Positions 55,940 to 64,000 of a stretch of 64,000 nt of DNA are shown piece after piece. Below the pieces are notes generated by a model. It did no database searches. It had not been told where the DNA came from and saw nothing but the letters and a program-made list of their open reading frames with translations. Source of the stretch: Paenibacillus whitsoniae (GTDB lineage: Bacteria > Bacillota > Bacilli > Paenibacillales > NBRC-103111); assembly GCF_003955665.1 (NCBI RefSeq), contig NZ_RXHU01000066.1, forward strand, positions 62,001 to 126,000, read 5' to 3'. Both the position numbers and the translations under genes were made by a program. Each line of letters begins with the position of its first letter. Positions within the stretch are counted from its first letter, which is position 1.

Positions 55940-56698
55940 ATGCGTAGAGCTTTCAATCAGTTCATCAAAGGGGTCACGGCATGTCTGGCACTGACAACCC
56001 TCACGAGTTGTCTGCCGCTTGCTTATGCTGCCAAGGCTGTTTCACACCCTGTTAGCCCAGAATTGAATAGGACGAAAATGGCTTATTTAACATTTGATGA
56101 CGGCCCCTCGGAGAATACGGAGCGAATTCTAGCCATTTTGCGAAAATACGGCATTCGGGCCACGTTCTTTGTCATAGGGAATTCGTCAGATGAGGGAAAA
56201 CGTTTATATCGACGGATTCATGCGGATGGACATGTCATTGGCAACCATACCTATTCTCATAATTATCAGGTTGTCTATTCATCGGTTCAGGCGTTCGCCA
56301 AAGATACCGAGCGACTAGAAACATTGTTGGAACAAACGATTGGCGTAAGGCCTGCCTTGCTTCGTTATCCGGGCGGATCCAATAATCTCGTTAGTCTCCA
56401 TTACGGAGGAAAACAAATCATGCCTCGAATTATTCATGAAATGACGAGAAAGGGCTACGATTACATCGACTGGAATGTGAGTTCGACAGATGCCGCCAGA
56501 ACCGTACAGCCCAAGCGTGAGATTATTGATGCCGTGCTGAGTGCCAGTAGAACGAAAAAAGAAGCGGTGATTTTAATGCACGATGTCAAAGTGAAAACAA
56601 CGACGGTTGAAGCCTTGCCTGAGATTATTGAAGGCTTGGTCAAGCAAGGGTTTCATTTTGACGTGTTAAGCAGGGCGTCTTTTCATTATCATTTTTAG
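55940..56698 (+). CDS. Secreted polysaccharide deacetylase (NodB domain)
   Basis: The 252-residue protein has a signal peptide (hydrophobic 11-30, cleavage near AYA-AKA) and a CE4 NodB domain: LTFDDGPSENT with catalytic and metal Asp, NHTYSHN with the metal His pair, RYPGGSNN, YIDWNVSS and the His in AVILMHDVK. It resembles PdaA-like peptidoglycan or chitooligosaccharide deacetylases. GGGGGATGG lies before the ATG at 55940. It is monocistronic, with a terminator after it. Confidence 0.9.
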   Translation: MRRAFNQFIKGVTACLALTTLTSCLPLAYAAKAVSHPVSPELNRTKMAYLTFDDGPSENTERILAILRKYGIRATFFVIGNSSDEGKRLYRRIHADGHVIGNHTYSHNYQVVYSSVQAFAKDTERLETLLEQTIGVRPALLRYPGGSNNLVSLHYGGKQIMPRIIHEMTRKGYDYIDWNVSSTDAARTVQPKREIIDAVLSASRTKKEAVILMHDVKVKTTTVEALPEIIEGLVKQGFHFDVLSRASFHYHF

Positions 56699-56742
56699 TG
56701 GGGTAGGGAGCGATTCGCCGCGGCTCTACTTGGCATGCTGAC

Positions 56743-56783
56743 AGGCAGCTTTCCTTGGAGGGACAAGGGGCTGCTCTTTTTTT
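56743..56783 (+). terminator. Terminator after the deacetylase gene
   Basis: GCAGC/GCTGC with inner CCTT/AAGG, followed by TCTTTTTTT. Confidence 0.82.
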
Positions 56784-56835
56784 GCCGGAGTTCAGTCTAA
56801 TGCCTGACAAACGGATGTATATATGAATTACTAAC

Positions 56836-56849
56836 TGTAAGCGTTTACA
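56836..56849 (+). promoter_or_regulatory. cre site (CcpA) upstream of the acyl-CoA/methylcitrate cluster
   Basis: TGTAAGCGTTTACA is a near-perfect palindrome matching the catabolite-responsive element consensus WTGNAANCGNWNNCW, 75 bases before the first gene. The related B. subtilis mmg operon is glucose-repressed, so repression by CcpA is expected here. I could not find a convincing sigma-E or sigma-A promoter beside it. Confidence 0.8.
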
Positions 56850-56924
56850 ACTTGTCCACAGATGGGAGCTCAGCGCCAAACATCCTCAGCTTCGTATGAC
56901 ATGGCATCCAAGGAGGTCGTTTGC

Positions 56925-58031
56925 ATGCACCTAACGTATACGCCGCATCAGCTTCAGCTTCGCACGCTTGTGCGAGATTTTGCTCTGGCCGAGATTGCGC
57001 CCACTGTCCGGGATCGGGATGTGGAGGAGCGGTTTGAGCGCCGCATTTTTGACAGGCTGGCTGAGCTTGGGCTGACGGGACTGCCGTGGCCGGCCGCGTT
57101 TGGCGGCAGCGGAGAGCCTTTTCTCCATTATGCGATGGTCATTGAAGAGTTGTCCCAAGTATGCGCCTCAACCGGTGTAATGCTCTCGGTGCATACGTCG
57201 TTGACAAGCTGGGCGATCCATACGTTCGGCACGGCTGCGCAGCAGGAGGCGTTTTTGTTGCCGTTGGCGGAGGGGAAAGTGCTCGGTGCGTACTGTCTCA
57301 CGGAGAGCGAGTCGGGTTCAGATGCCGGCGCAATGCGTACGACTGCGAGAAGGGACGGAGACAGCTACGTGCTGAACGGTTCAAAGCTATTTATTACAAG
57401 CGGAGGCGAAGCCGAAGTCTATATCGTATTTGCGTTGACCGAGCCTGCGCTTAAGCAGAAAGGGATCAGCGCCTTTGTTGTCGAGAAGGGGACCGCTGGA
57501 CTGACATTCGGTAAAAAGGAAAAGAAACTGGGCATTCGCGCATCATCGACGCTGGAGATGTTATTCGACGACTGCCGGATTCCTGCTCACAATCTGCTGG
57601 GACAGGAGGGAAATGGGTTTCACATCGCGCTGCGCTGTCTAGATGGAGGAAGAATCGGCATCGCCGCTCAGGCGCTTGGTATTGCGCAAGCAGCGCTGGA
57701 CGCAGGGCGGGATATGGGCGTGAATCTTTCTGCCCTCCGTGAATTGGCGACGGAGGTGCAGGCGGCAAGGCTCCTCATGTACCACGCCGCTTGGCGCAAA
57801 GACCGCGGTCTCCCCTACGGGAAGCAGGCAGCCATGGCGAAGCTGTGGGCCAGCGATACGGCAGTGAAGGTGACCAACGACGTTGTGCGGCTAGCGGGAA
57901 AAGATGGGATTGTACCTGGCAGTACCCTCGAGCGCTGCTGGCGCGATGCGAAGGTGACGCAAATTTATGAAGGGACGAATGAGATTCAACGCATTGTCAT
58001 TTCCCGATGGCTGTTATCGGAAGGCGTGTAG
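56925..58031 (+). CDS. Acyl-CoA dehydrogenase, catalytic-type subunit with lost in-trans FAD motifs
   Basis: The 368-residue protein keeps the cis motifs: YCLTESESGSDA (residues 123-134), LFITSG (155-160) and the catalytic Glu349 in IYEGTNEIQR. It lacks the two motifs that normally reach the FAD of the neighbouring subunit. The ER-x-x-FGK loop is deleted (about 14 residues, 257-273 read LDAGRDMGVNLSALREL). QIFGGxG is replaced by VRLAGKDG (321-328), so Gln, Phe and one Gly are lost. It should need a partner subunit. AAGGAGG precedes the ATG. First gene of the cluster, behind a cre site. Confidence 0.88.
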   Translation: MHLTYTPHQLQLRTLVRDFALAEIAPTVRDRDVEERFERRIFDRLAELGLTGLPWPAAFGGSGEPFLHYAMVIEELSQVCASTGVMLSVHTSLTSWAIHTFGTAAQQEAFLLPLAEGKVLGAYCLTESESGSDAGAMRTTARRDGDSYVLNGSKLFITSGGEAEVYIVFALTEPALKQKGISAFVVEKGTAGLTFGKKEKKLGIRASSTLEMLFDDCRIPAHNLLGQEGNGFHIALRCLDGGRIGIAAQALGIAQAALDAGRDMGVNLSALRELATEVQAARLLMYHAAWRKDRGLPYGKQAAMAKLWASDTAVKVTNDVVRLAGKDGIVPGSTLERCWRDAKVTQIYEGTNEIQRIVISRWLLSEGV

Positions 58032-58047
58032 AAGGGAGAGCGATACT

Positions 58048-59205
58048 ATGAGTGATCTCTATTTGCCTGGACTTGAAAATGTTGTAGCGAGCGAAACCGG
58101 CATTTCTTATTTGGATGTCGAAAAGGAAGAGATTGTCATCCGCGGTTATGACTTGATCGAACTTGCGCAGCAGGCCGTGTATCTGGACGTTGCGGGATTG
58201 CTGCTGGACGGAGAATTGCCGGATGAGGCGGGGCGTGCCGCCCTGGAGGCGAGCATTGCGGACGCCTATGGGCTGCCGCAAAACGTGCGCGCGATTCTGC
58301 ATCTGCTGCCTGCGAATACCCCTGCGATGGATGTGCTGCGCACGGGCATATCGGTGTTGTCCAGTTATGACGAGGAGCTCGATGATCGCTCGCCGGAGGC
58401 GAATAGGCGCAAGGCGATTCGTCTGCTGGCCCGTGTACCGCAGATTGTCGCCTACGGTCATCGCGCCCTGACGAAGCAGCCGCTCATTGAGCCGGACAGT
58501 TCGCTATCGTACTCGGCGAATTTCCTGTATATGATTACGGGGAAGGTGCCGTCGGCACTGGAGGCGGGAATTTTTGACCAATCGTTAATTGTATACAGCG
58601 AGCATGAAATGCCGAACTCGACGTTCACGGCCCGCGTCATCGCCTCGACGCAATCGGATCTCTATGGCGCTCTTGTGGGAGCCGTAGCTTCGTTGAAAGG
58701 CACCCTGCATGGCGGCGCAAACGAAGCTGTGATGGAGATGCTGCTCGAAGCGGGCTCAGAAGACGGCATGGAGGCGCTGATCAAGGAGCGGCTTGCAAGG
58801 CGAGAGCGCATTATGGGATTCGGCCATCGGGTGTATATGCGAAAGCCCGATCCGCGGGCATTGCTGATGAAGGATGCTTTAGCGCTTCTGGCGGCGCATT
58901 TCGGGCAGCCCGATCTCTACCATATGTGCGTGCGGGGCGAAGAGGTGATGCGGCGTGAAAAAGAGCTGCACCCGAATCTGGACTACTACGCTGCGCCTGT
59001 GTATCATCTGCTGGGCATTCCGACGGCGCTGTTTACACCGGTTTTTCTTGCGGCGCGAACGCTCGGCATTTCGGCGCACGTCATGGAGCAGCATGCGCAT
59101 AACCGATTGTTCCGTCCGAGAGTCCGCTATACCGGCCCGAGGGGGTTGCACCCGCTGATTACCGATCAGCTGCTGCCGGAAAGAGAGGAGGATGAAGAGG
59201 AGTGA
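58048..59205 (+). CDS. mmgD: 2-Methylcitrate synthase/citrate synthase (MmgD-like)
   Basis: The 385-residue citrate-synthase-family enzyme has the catalytic His in [13 protein letters not shown], the second His in [15 protein letters not shown], and the Asp in [16 protein letters not shown]. It is the short Gram-positive type that accepts propionyl-CoA or acetyl-CoA. The neighbours (MmgE/PrpD and PrpB-like) point to 2-methylcitrate. The ATG at 58048 follows AAGGGAG; its stop overlaps the next gene's start. Confidence 0.9.
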   Translation: MSDLYLPGLENVVASETGISYLDVEKEEIVIRGYDLIELAQQAVYLDVAGLLLDGELPDEAGRAALEASIADAYGLPQNVRAILHLLPANTPAMDVLRTGISVLSSYDEELDDRSPEANRRKAIRLLARVPQIVAYGHRALTKQPLIEPDSSLSYSANFLYMITGKVPSALEAGIFDQSLIVYSEHEMPNSTFTARVIASTQSDLYGALVGAVASLKGTLHGGANEAVMEMLLEAGSEDGMEALIKERLARRERIMGFGHRVYMRKPDPRALLMKDALALLAAHFGQPDLYHMCVRGEEVMRREKELHPNLDYYAAPVYHLLGIPTALFTPVFLAARTLGISAHVMEQHAHNRLFRPRVRYTGPRGLHPLITDQLLPEREEDEEE

Positions 59206-60665
59206 GTGGTCACCATGATGCGCTGGAACAGGCTGAAAAAGAGCTAAACTACGATCCGCTAATCGGTGAGCTGGCCGATTATGTGTTGGAGGCTTCGATC
59301 CTCAGCGAAGAAGCGTATCGAATCGCCTATCATGTGCTGCTGGATTCCTTGGGGACGGCCCTGTTGGCGCTCCGCTTTCCAGCCTGCACGAAGCTGCTCG
59401 GCCCAGTTGTGCCGGGTGCGGAATTGCCGGGAGGAGCGCGGGTGCCGGGCACCTCGTACGAGTTGGAACCCGTGCAGGCGGCGTTCAACATCGGCGCAAT
59501 GATCCGCTGGCTCGATTACAACGATACGTGGCTGGCCGCGGAATGGGGGCATCCGTCGGATAATCTCGGCGCGATTCTGGCGCTTGCGGATTATTTGAGC
59601 AGGGCTCGCGTGGAATCAGGCGCCGCGTCGTTCAACGTACACGATGTACTCACGTATGCGATTAAAGCGCACGAGATTCAAGGCGTGCTCGCGTTGAACA
59701 ACAGCTTGAATCGCGTCGGCCTGGATCACGTTCATCTCGTCAAGGTCGCTTCGACAGCCGTTGCTGCAGCGATGCTCGGCGGTACGAAGGCGCAAGTGTG
59801 CAGCGCGATCTCCAACGCCTGGATCGACGGGGCCAGCTTGCGGACATACCGGCACGCACCGAACGCAGGCTCCCGCAAATCGTGGGCCGCCGGGGACGCG
59901 ACGAGCCGGGCAGTGCGGCTGGCGCTTATGGCAGTCCAAGGCGAGATGGGCTACGGAACGGCGTTATCGGCGCCGACGTGGGGCTTTCAGGACGTCCTTT
60001 TCCGTGGAAACCCGCTCACATTGGCGAGGCCGCTGGGTTCTTATGTGATGGAGAACATTTTATTTAAAATCTCGTTCCCCGCTGAGTTTCACGCGCAAAC
60101 GGCGGTGGAATGCGCGTTCGAGCTGCATCCGGAAGTCGTGGGACGACTGGACGACATTCAGGAAATTACAATTACGACGCACGAGTCGGCGATGCGAATT
60201 ATCGACAAACGCGGGCCGCTCCACAATCCGGCGGACCGGGATCATTGTCTGCAGTACATGGTAGCTGTGGGCCTCCTATATGGTACGCTGAAGGCGGAGC
60301 ATTACGAAGATGAAGCGGCTGGGGAGCCGGCCATCGACAGGCTGCGCAGCTTGATGACGGTTAAGGAAGATGAGCGTTACAGCCGGGACTACCTGGACCC
60401 GGACAAAAGATCGATCGCGAACGCGCTGCAAATTACGTACAAGGATGGCTCGCGTTCACGGCAAGTGGTGTGCGAATATCCGATCGGACATCGACGGCGT
60501 CGCGAGGAGGGGCTGCCCAAGGTGATTGACAAATATAAAGCCAATATGGAAAGCCGCTTTGATGGCGAGCATACGGAACGTATCCTAGGGGCGACCTTGA
60601 ACGTGGAAGGTCTGTCCAAGATGGCCGTACCGGATTTGATGGCGCTCTTTGTACTCAGCGATTGA
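59202..60665 (+). CDS. mmgE: MmgE/PrpD family protein, 2-methylcitrate dehydratase
   Basis: The 487-residue protein has the PrpD pattern: [72 protein letters not shown] and [16 protein letters not shown]. It dehydrates 2-methylcitrate to 2-methyl-aconitate without iron-sulfur. GTG start at 59202, four-base overlap with the mmgD stop, and GGAGG upstream. A 321-base gap with repeat R4 separates it from the lyase gene. Confidence 0.9.
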   Translation: MSGHHDALEQAEKELNYDPLIGELADYVLEASILSEEAYRIAYHVLLDSLGTALLALRFPACTKLLGPVVPGAELPGGARVPGTSYELEPVQAAFNIGAMIRWLDYNDTWLAAEWGHPSDNLGAILALADYLSRARVESGAASFNVHDVLTYAIKAHEIQGVLALNNSLNRVGLDHVHLVKVASTAVAAAMLGGTKAQVCSAISNAWIDGASLRTYRHAPNAGSRKSWAAGDATSRAVRLALMAVQGEMGYGTALSAPTWGFQDVLFRGNPLTLARPLGSYVMENILFKISFPAEFHAQTAVECAFELHPEVVGRLDDIQEITITTHESAMRIIDKRGPLHNPADRDHCLQYMVAVGLLYGTLKAEHYEDEAAGEPAIDRLRSLMTVKEDERYSRDYLDPDKRSIANALQITYKDGSRSRQVVCEYPIGHRRRREEGLPKVIDKYKANMESRFDGEHTERILGATLNVEGLSKMAVPDLMALFVLSD

Positions 60666-60726
60666 GGCGGATTGCGCGAAGCAGAGATTGCCCGGAAATA
60701 GAGGACTGTTACATTCTTATGAGAAA

Positions 60727-60904
60727 GATGCAGAAAGGCAGGTATTTTGCTGATACCTCACTCGATTTGAAGAGAAGCCTGCGAATTGGCAGGTATTTTC
60801 GAAGGAAAGAGGCGATTTCGGGGAAAATGTAGGAAAAAGCTGCATTTTCGCAGGTTTCCTCTCTTTTCGGCTGCGAAATCTGGGATTTGCTGCACATTTG
60901 CAGG
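60727..60904 (-). repeat. Four-palindrome intergenic element, copy R4
   Basis: Units at 60727, 60778, 60839 and 60889 (spacing 51, 61, 50). The third unit, GCTGCATTTTCGCAGG, is preceded by AAAAA, so it has the same orientation as R1 and R3. Two units have GCTGC and one GATGC in place of CCTGC in the left arm. It occupies most of the gap between mmgE and the methylisocitrate lyase gene, where no other gene is seen. Confidence 0.85.
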
Positions 60905-60986
60905 CTTTGGCAATGTATAAGGTGAAAAGTATGTGAGGCCAGCGTTTGAATGAAAACCTGTCATGAAAAGTTTGGAGGAGATTGCC

Positions 60987-61928
60987 ATGTCCTGGCTCAT
61001 CGAAGAGGAGGAGGATCAGCGCACCTTGTCGGCCCGGTTCCGAGCGCTTGTCGACACAGGCCCCGTACTGCAAATTCTCGGCGCGCATGACGGCATGGCG
61101 GCGAGGCTCGCCAAATTGGCGCAAGCCCGGGCCATTTACTTATCCGGCGCAGCGTATACCGCCTCTCGAGCGCTCCCGGATCTTGGTCTGCTATATTCGG
61201 GCGAAGTAGCGGAACGCGCGCGCGAGCTGGTCAGAGCCTCCGGCCTGCCGCTGCTAGTCGACATTGATACCGGGTACGGCGGGATTTTGAATGTGGCGCG
61301 TACTGCCAAGGAAATGATTGAGGCCAGCGTGGCAGCTGTGCAGATCGAAGATCAGGAGATGCCCAAAAAATGCGGCCACCTGAACGGCAAAAAGCTGATT
61401 GCACCGGAAGAAATGGCTCAAAAAATCAGAACCATTAAGGACGTCGCTCCTACGCTTTATGTCATTGCCCGCACGGATGCGAAAGGGGTAACCGGCATCG
61501 CAGACGCCATTGAACGCGCACGCGCTTACGTTGAGGCCGGGGCCGATGCGATTTTTCCGGAGGCGCTAGAGCGTCAGGAAGAGTTTAAGGCGTTCCGTGC
61601 CGCAATTAACGTCCCGCTGCTGGCGAATATGACGGAGTTTGGGCGGACGCCGTATTACACCGCTGAGCAATTTGCGCAATGGGGATACCGCATGGTGCTT
61701 TACCCGGTTTCCTCTTTGCGTGTGGCTGCCAAGGCGGTTGAGCGGGTGTATGCGGATATTGTGCATAACGGCACCCAACAGGGATCGCTTGCACATATGC
61801 AGACGCGGCGGGAGCTGTATGCGACGATTCGGTACGACGATTATGAAGAACTGGATGCCCGGATTGCCCGGACGGTGCTGGACGAGGAGGGAGAGGCGCA
61901 GTCAGGTTCAGGCAGCTTAGAGGAATGA
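60987..61928 (+). CDS. Methylisocitrate lyase (PrpB/MmgF-like)
   Basis: The 313-residue PEP mutase/isocitrate lyase family protein has the active-site loop EMPKKCGHLNGKKL with the catalytic Cys in KKCGH, metal-site DIDTGYG, ARTDAKG, and the GADAIFPEAL strand. It splits 2-methylisocitrate to pyruvate and succinate. GGAGGAG precedes the ATG at 60987. Its acidic C-terminal tail is 15-20 residues longer than usual. Confidence 0.9.
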   Translation: MSWLIEEEEDQRTLSARFRALVDTGPVLQILGAHDGMAARLAKLAQARAIYLSGAAYTASRALPDLGLLYSGEVAERARELVRASGLPLLVDIDTGYGGILNVARTAKEMIEASVAAVQIEDQEMPKKCGHLNGKKLIAPEEMAQKIRTIKDVAPTLYVIARTDAKGVTGIADAIERARAYVEAGADAIFPEALERQEEFKAFRAAINVPLLANMTEFGRTPYYTAEQFAQWGYRMVLYPVSSLRVAAKAVERVYADIVHNGTQQGSLAHMQTRRELYATIRYDDYEELDARIARTVLDEEGEAQSGSGSLEE

Positions 61929-61955
61929 CCGCTTAGAAGAAGGAGCGTGCTAAAC

Positions 61956-63098
61956 ATGGATTTCAGCGTTCCGGAGGAGTTAGGCATGATTCGCGAGATG
62001 GTGCGGGATTTTGGTGCGCGCGAGCTGATGCCGTCCGCAGCGGTCCGAGATGAGAAGGCCAAGTTCAATGCTCCATTGTTTGCAAAAATGGCGGAGCTAG
62101 GGCTCGCTGGCATTCCATGGCCGGAGGGCTATGGCGGATTGGACGCTGATTCTCTGACATTCAGCTGCGTCCTCGAGGAGCTGGCTCGCTCCTGCACCTC
62201 GACGGCTTATGCGTTGTATGGGCATGCGGCGCTGGCGAGCGCGCCGATCGCCATGTTCGGAACGGAGCTGCAGAAGATAACGTATTTGATGCCGCTCGCA
62301 GAGGGCGCGAAGCTGGGGGCAGCCGCAGACCAGCAGGCGCTGCAGGACTTCGATCGGCTGCAGGCAGTGCGCAGCGGAGATGACTATATATTTAATGGCA
62401 TTAACTATGGGGTGATACTTGCTTCAGCTGCGGATATATTCGTCGTCTATGCCTGTACGGGAATGCCAGAAAACGGGAGGGGATATACCGCTTTTATCGT
62501 TGAAAAAGCGGCCGGAGGCCTGACCATCGAGCCCGAACCGCCTCGATTGGGCCTGCGCGCTGCGCCTTCGGCGGCGCTGCGATTCAGCGGCTGCCGCATA
62601 CCTGCCACGCAGCGGCTGGGCGAGGACGGCGGCGGCTTGCAGATCGCCGCCAGGGTGCATGAGGCCGCCCGCTGCTTGCTGGCGGCACAGGCGGTGGGCG
62701 TCGGGCAAGGCGCCCTGGCAGCGGCGCTCGCTTACGCGCAAGAACGGCGGCAGTTCGGCAAGTCGCTCGCTGCGCAGCAAGCGATTGCCTTCAAGCTGGC
62801 GGGCATGGCGACGCAGCTTGAAGCCGCACGGCTTCTGACGCTGGAGGCCGCCTGGCAGCGCGCGCAGGGGGCGGCGCCTATGCCGGCGCAGCCCATCGCG
62901 CATACGTTTGCCGGCGATGCGGCCGTGGCGGTGGCGATTGAGGCGCTGCAAATTTTTGGCGGCTATGGGTACACCAAGGACTATCCCGCTGAACGTTTCC
63001 TGCGGGATGCCAAAATGCTGCAAATCTGCCAGTCAACCCAGGAATCGCTCTTGGCGTCAATCGCGCCGCTGCTGTCCAAGGAAGACGATGTTGTGTGA
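61956..63098 (+). CDS. Acyl-CoA dehydrogenase homologue without catalytic Glu, in-trans FAD motifs intact
   Basis: The 380-residue protein has the in-trans motifs ERRQFGK (263-269) and QIFGGYGYTKDYP (332-344). The catalytic segment, normally YEGT.E, reads ICQSTQE (357-363) with Gln359 at the catalytic Glu position. The cis flavin/substrate motif LTEP.AGSD is replaced by AAADQQALQD (122-131), and WITNG by GVILAS (152-157). It cannot be an ordinary self-sufficient dehydrogenase, but it supplies exactly what the protein at 56925-58031 lacks. AAGGAGCG precedes the ATG at 61956. Confidence 0.88.
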   Translation: MDFSVPEELGMIREMVRDFGARELMPSAAVRDEKAKFNAPLFAKMAELGLAGIPWPEGYGGLDADSLTFSCVLEELARSCTSTAYALYGHAALASAPIAMFGTELQKITYLMPLAEGAKLGAAADQQALQDFDRLQAVRSGDDYIFNGINYGVILASAADIFVVYACTGMPENGRGYTAFIVEKAAGGLTIEPEPPRLGLRAAPSAALRFSGCRIPATQRLGEDGGGLQIAARVHEAARCLLAAQAVGVGQGALAAALAYAQERRQFGKSLAAQQAIAFKLAGMATQLEAARLLTLEAAWQRAQGAAPMPAQPIAHTFAGDAAVAVAIEALQIFGGYGYTKDYPAERFLRDAKMLQICQSTQESLLASIAPLLSKEDDVV

Positions 63099-63120
63099 GC
63101 AGAGGAAGGAGACGTGAACG

Positions 63121-64000
63121 ATGAGAGAAACGGTCATTGTCGGCGGTGCGCGAACTCCTTTCGGCAAGTTTGGCGGGGCTTTGCGGGATGTCGCCGCGGT
63201 GGATTTAGGCGGAATCGCCATTCGGGAAGCGATTCGGCGTGCGGGCGTTGCCCCTTCGACCATCGACGAGGTCATTATGGGAATGGTGCTGCAGGGCGGT
63301 GCCGGGCAAGTGCCGTCCCGGCAGGCGGCGCGCAGCGCCGGCTTGGACTGGTCCGTCCCGACGGAGACCGTGAATAAGGTATGCGCTTCCGGTATGCGGA
63401 GCGTGACCTTGGCGGACCAAATCATCCGGGCCGGCGATGCGACAGTGATCGTCGCGGGCGGTATGGAAAGCATGAGCCGGGCGCCGTATTTGCTCCAGCA
63501 GGCCAGATGGGGCAGCCGCATGGGCGACCAGGCGCTGCTCGACGGCATGCTGCTCGACGGGCTGACCTGCCCGTTCCATGGCGTGCCTATGGCTATGCAC
63601 GGCAGTCAGGTCGCGGCCGAACTCGGCATTGCCCGCGAGGAGCAGGACGCGTGGGCTTTGCGCAGCCACGAGCTGGCGGTGCAGGCCGCGGCAAAAGGTT
63701 ACTTGGACGAGGAAATCGTCCAAGTCGCGGTGCCGGGCAAGGGGGGCGAGCGGCATGTCGGGCAGGACGAGTGCCCTCGTCCGGATACGAGCCTCGCGAA
63801 GCTTGCGGCGCTGCCGCCCGTGTTCGATAAGCGCGGCACGATCACCGCCGGCAACGCGCCGGGCGTGAATGACGGCGCCGCCGCGCTCGTGCTGATGGAG
63901 CGGACGCGCGCTGCGACGGACGGTCTGCAGCCGCTGGCGACGCTGGTCGGGCACGCCGCGGTCGGCGAGCGGGCGCCGTATATCTCGACGGCGCCCGCGC
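63121..64000 (+). CDS. mmgA: Acetyl-CoA C-acyltransferase (thiolase), 3' end outside window
   Basis: The frame is open from ATG at 63121 to the window end, 293 codons so far; a thiolase of about 390 residues is expected. It shows VGGARTPFGKFGGALRD, the nucleophile Cys in NKVCASGMRSV, GGMESMSRAPYLL and VFDKRGTITAGNAPGVNDG; the C-terminal His and Cys lie beyond the window. GGAAGGAG precedes the ATG. The B. subtilis mmg operon starts with a thiolase gene, mmgA; here it comes last in view. It cleaves 3-ketoacyl-CoA or condenses acetyl-CoA. Confidence 0.92.
   Translation, partial: MRETVIVGGARTPFGKFGGALRDVAAVDLGGIAIREAIRRAGVAPSTIDEVIMGMVLQGGAGQVPSRQAARSAGLDWSVPTETVNKVCASGMRSVTLADQIIRAGDATVIVAGGMESMSRAPYLLQQARWGSRMGDQALLDGMLLDGLTCPFHGVPMAMHGSQVAAELGIAREEQDAWALRSHELAVQAAAKGYLDEEIVQVAVPGKGGERHVGQDECPRPDTSLAKLAALPPVFDKRGTITAGNAPGVNDGAAALVLMERTRAATDGLQPLATLVGHAAVGERAPYISTAPA

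Overview
The window looks like part of a chromosome of a spore-forming Firmicute of the Paenibacillaceae (Paenibacillus or a close relative). The support is gene content: XerS, a SigV/RsiV-like ECF pair, YwbE, YneQ and YkuK homologues, the lipid II flippase Amj, a rifampin phosphotransferase of the Bacillus type, an mmg-type methylcitrate cluster with a cre site, and a T-box before a threonyl-tRNA synthetase gene. Ribosome binding sites are strong (GGAGG-like). There is no rRNA, tRNA, CRISPR array, prophage or recognisable insertion sequence.

Layout: 1-10.8 kb holds household and stress genes (NlpC/P60 end, YkuK, phosphotransferase, aldo/keto reductase, xerS, sigV-rsiV, an AraC regulator, T-box plus thrS, ywbE). 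11.3-21.2 kb is a reductive pyrimidine-degradation operon: a lone NitT/TauT-type ATPase, beta-alanine aminotransferase, N-carbamoyl-beta-alanine amidohydrolase, PreT, PreA, dihydropyrimidinase, a 71-residue unknown and a CoA-acylating semialdehyde dehydrogenase. Together these can take uracil to acetyl-CoA. 21.6-31.2 kb is a patchwork of single genes (GNAT, DinB, HAD, VanZ, Dabb, rph, SGNH, YneQ, MBL, VOC, an ECF sigma/anti-sigma pair), partly more AT-rich. 31.4-51.2 kb holds a secreted family 8 polysaccharide lyase, a divergent catalase, a Gfo/Idh/MocA oxidoreductase, a heterodimeric ABC exporter, amj, a radical SAM protein, a DinG-type helicase, an MFS pump, VanW plus a secreted SH3-like protein, and a divergent FMN reductase/nitroreductase pair. 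52.0-56.7 kb holds an M29 aminopeptidase with a TetR regulator, a GNAT, a rearranged single-barrel MetE and a NodB deacetylase. 56.9-64 kb is an mmg-like acyl-CoA/methylcitrate cluster that runs off the window in a thiolase gene.

Two observations stand out. First, the two acyl-CoA dehydrogenase genes of the mmg-like cluster have complementary defects. One keeps the catalytic Glu and the cis FAD/substrate motifs but has lost both motifs that reach into the neighbouring subunit's FAD site. The other keeps those in-trans motifs but has Gln for the catalytic Glu and has lost the cis motif. This predicts an obligate heteromer with only mixed active sites, like the alpha2beta2 enzymes of actinobacterial steroid degradation. 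Second, four intergenic copies of an approximately 178-bp element, each with four 16-bp CCTGC-N6-GCAGG palindromes at a fixed 50/61/50 spacing, are scattered through the window. Two of them lie inside apparent operons, and one lies beside a decayed RCC1-repeat gene.
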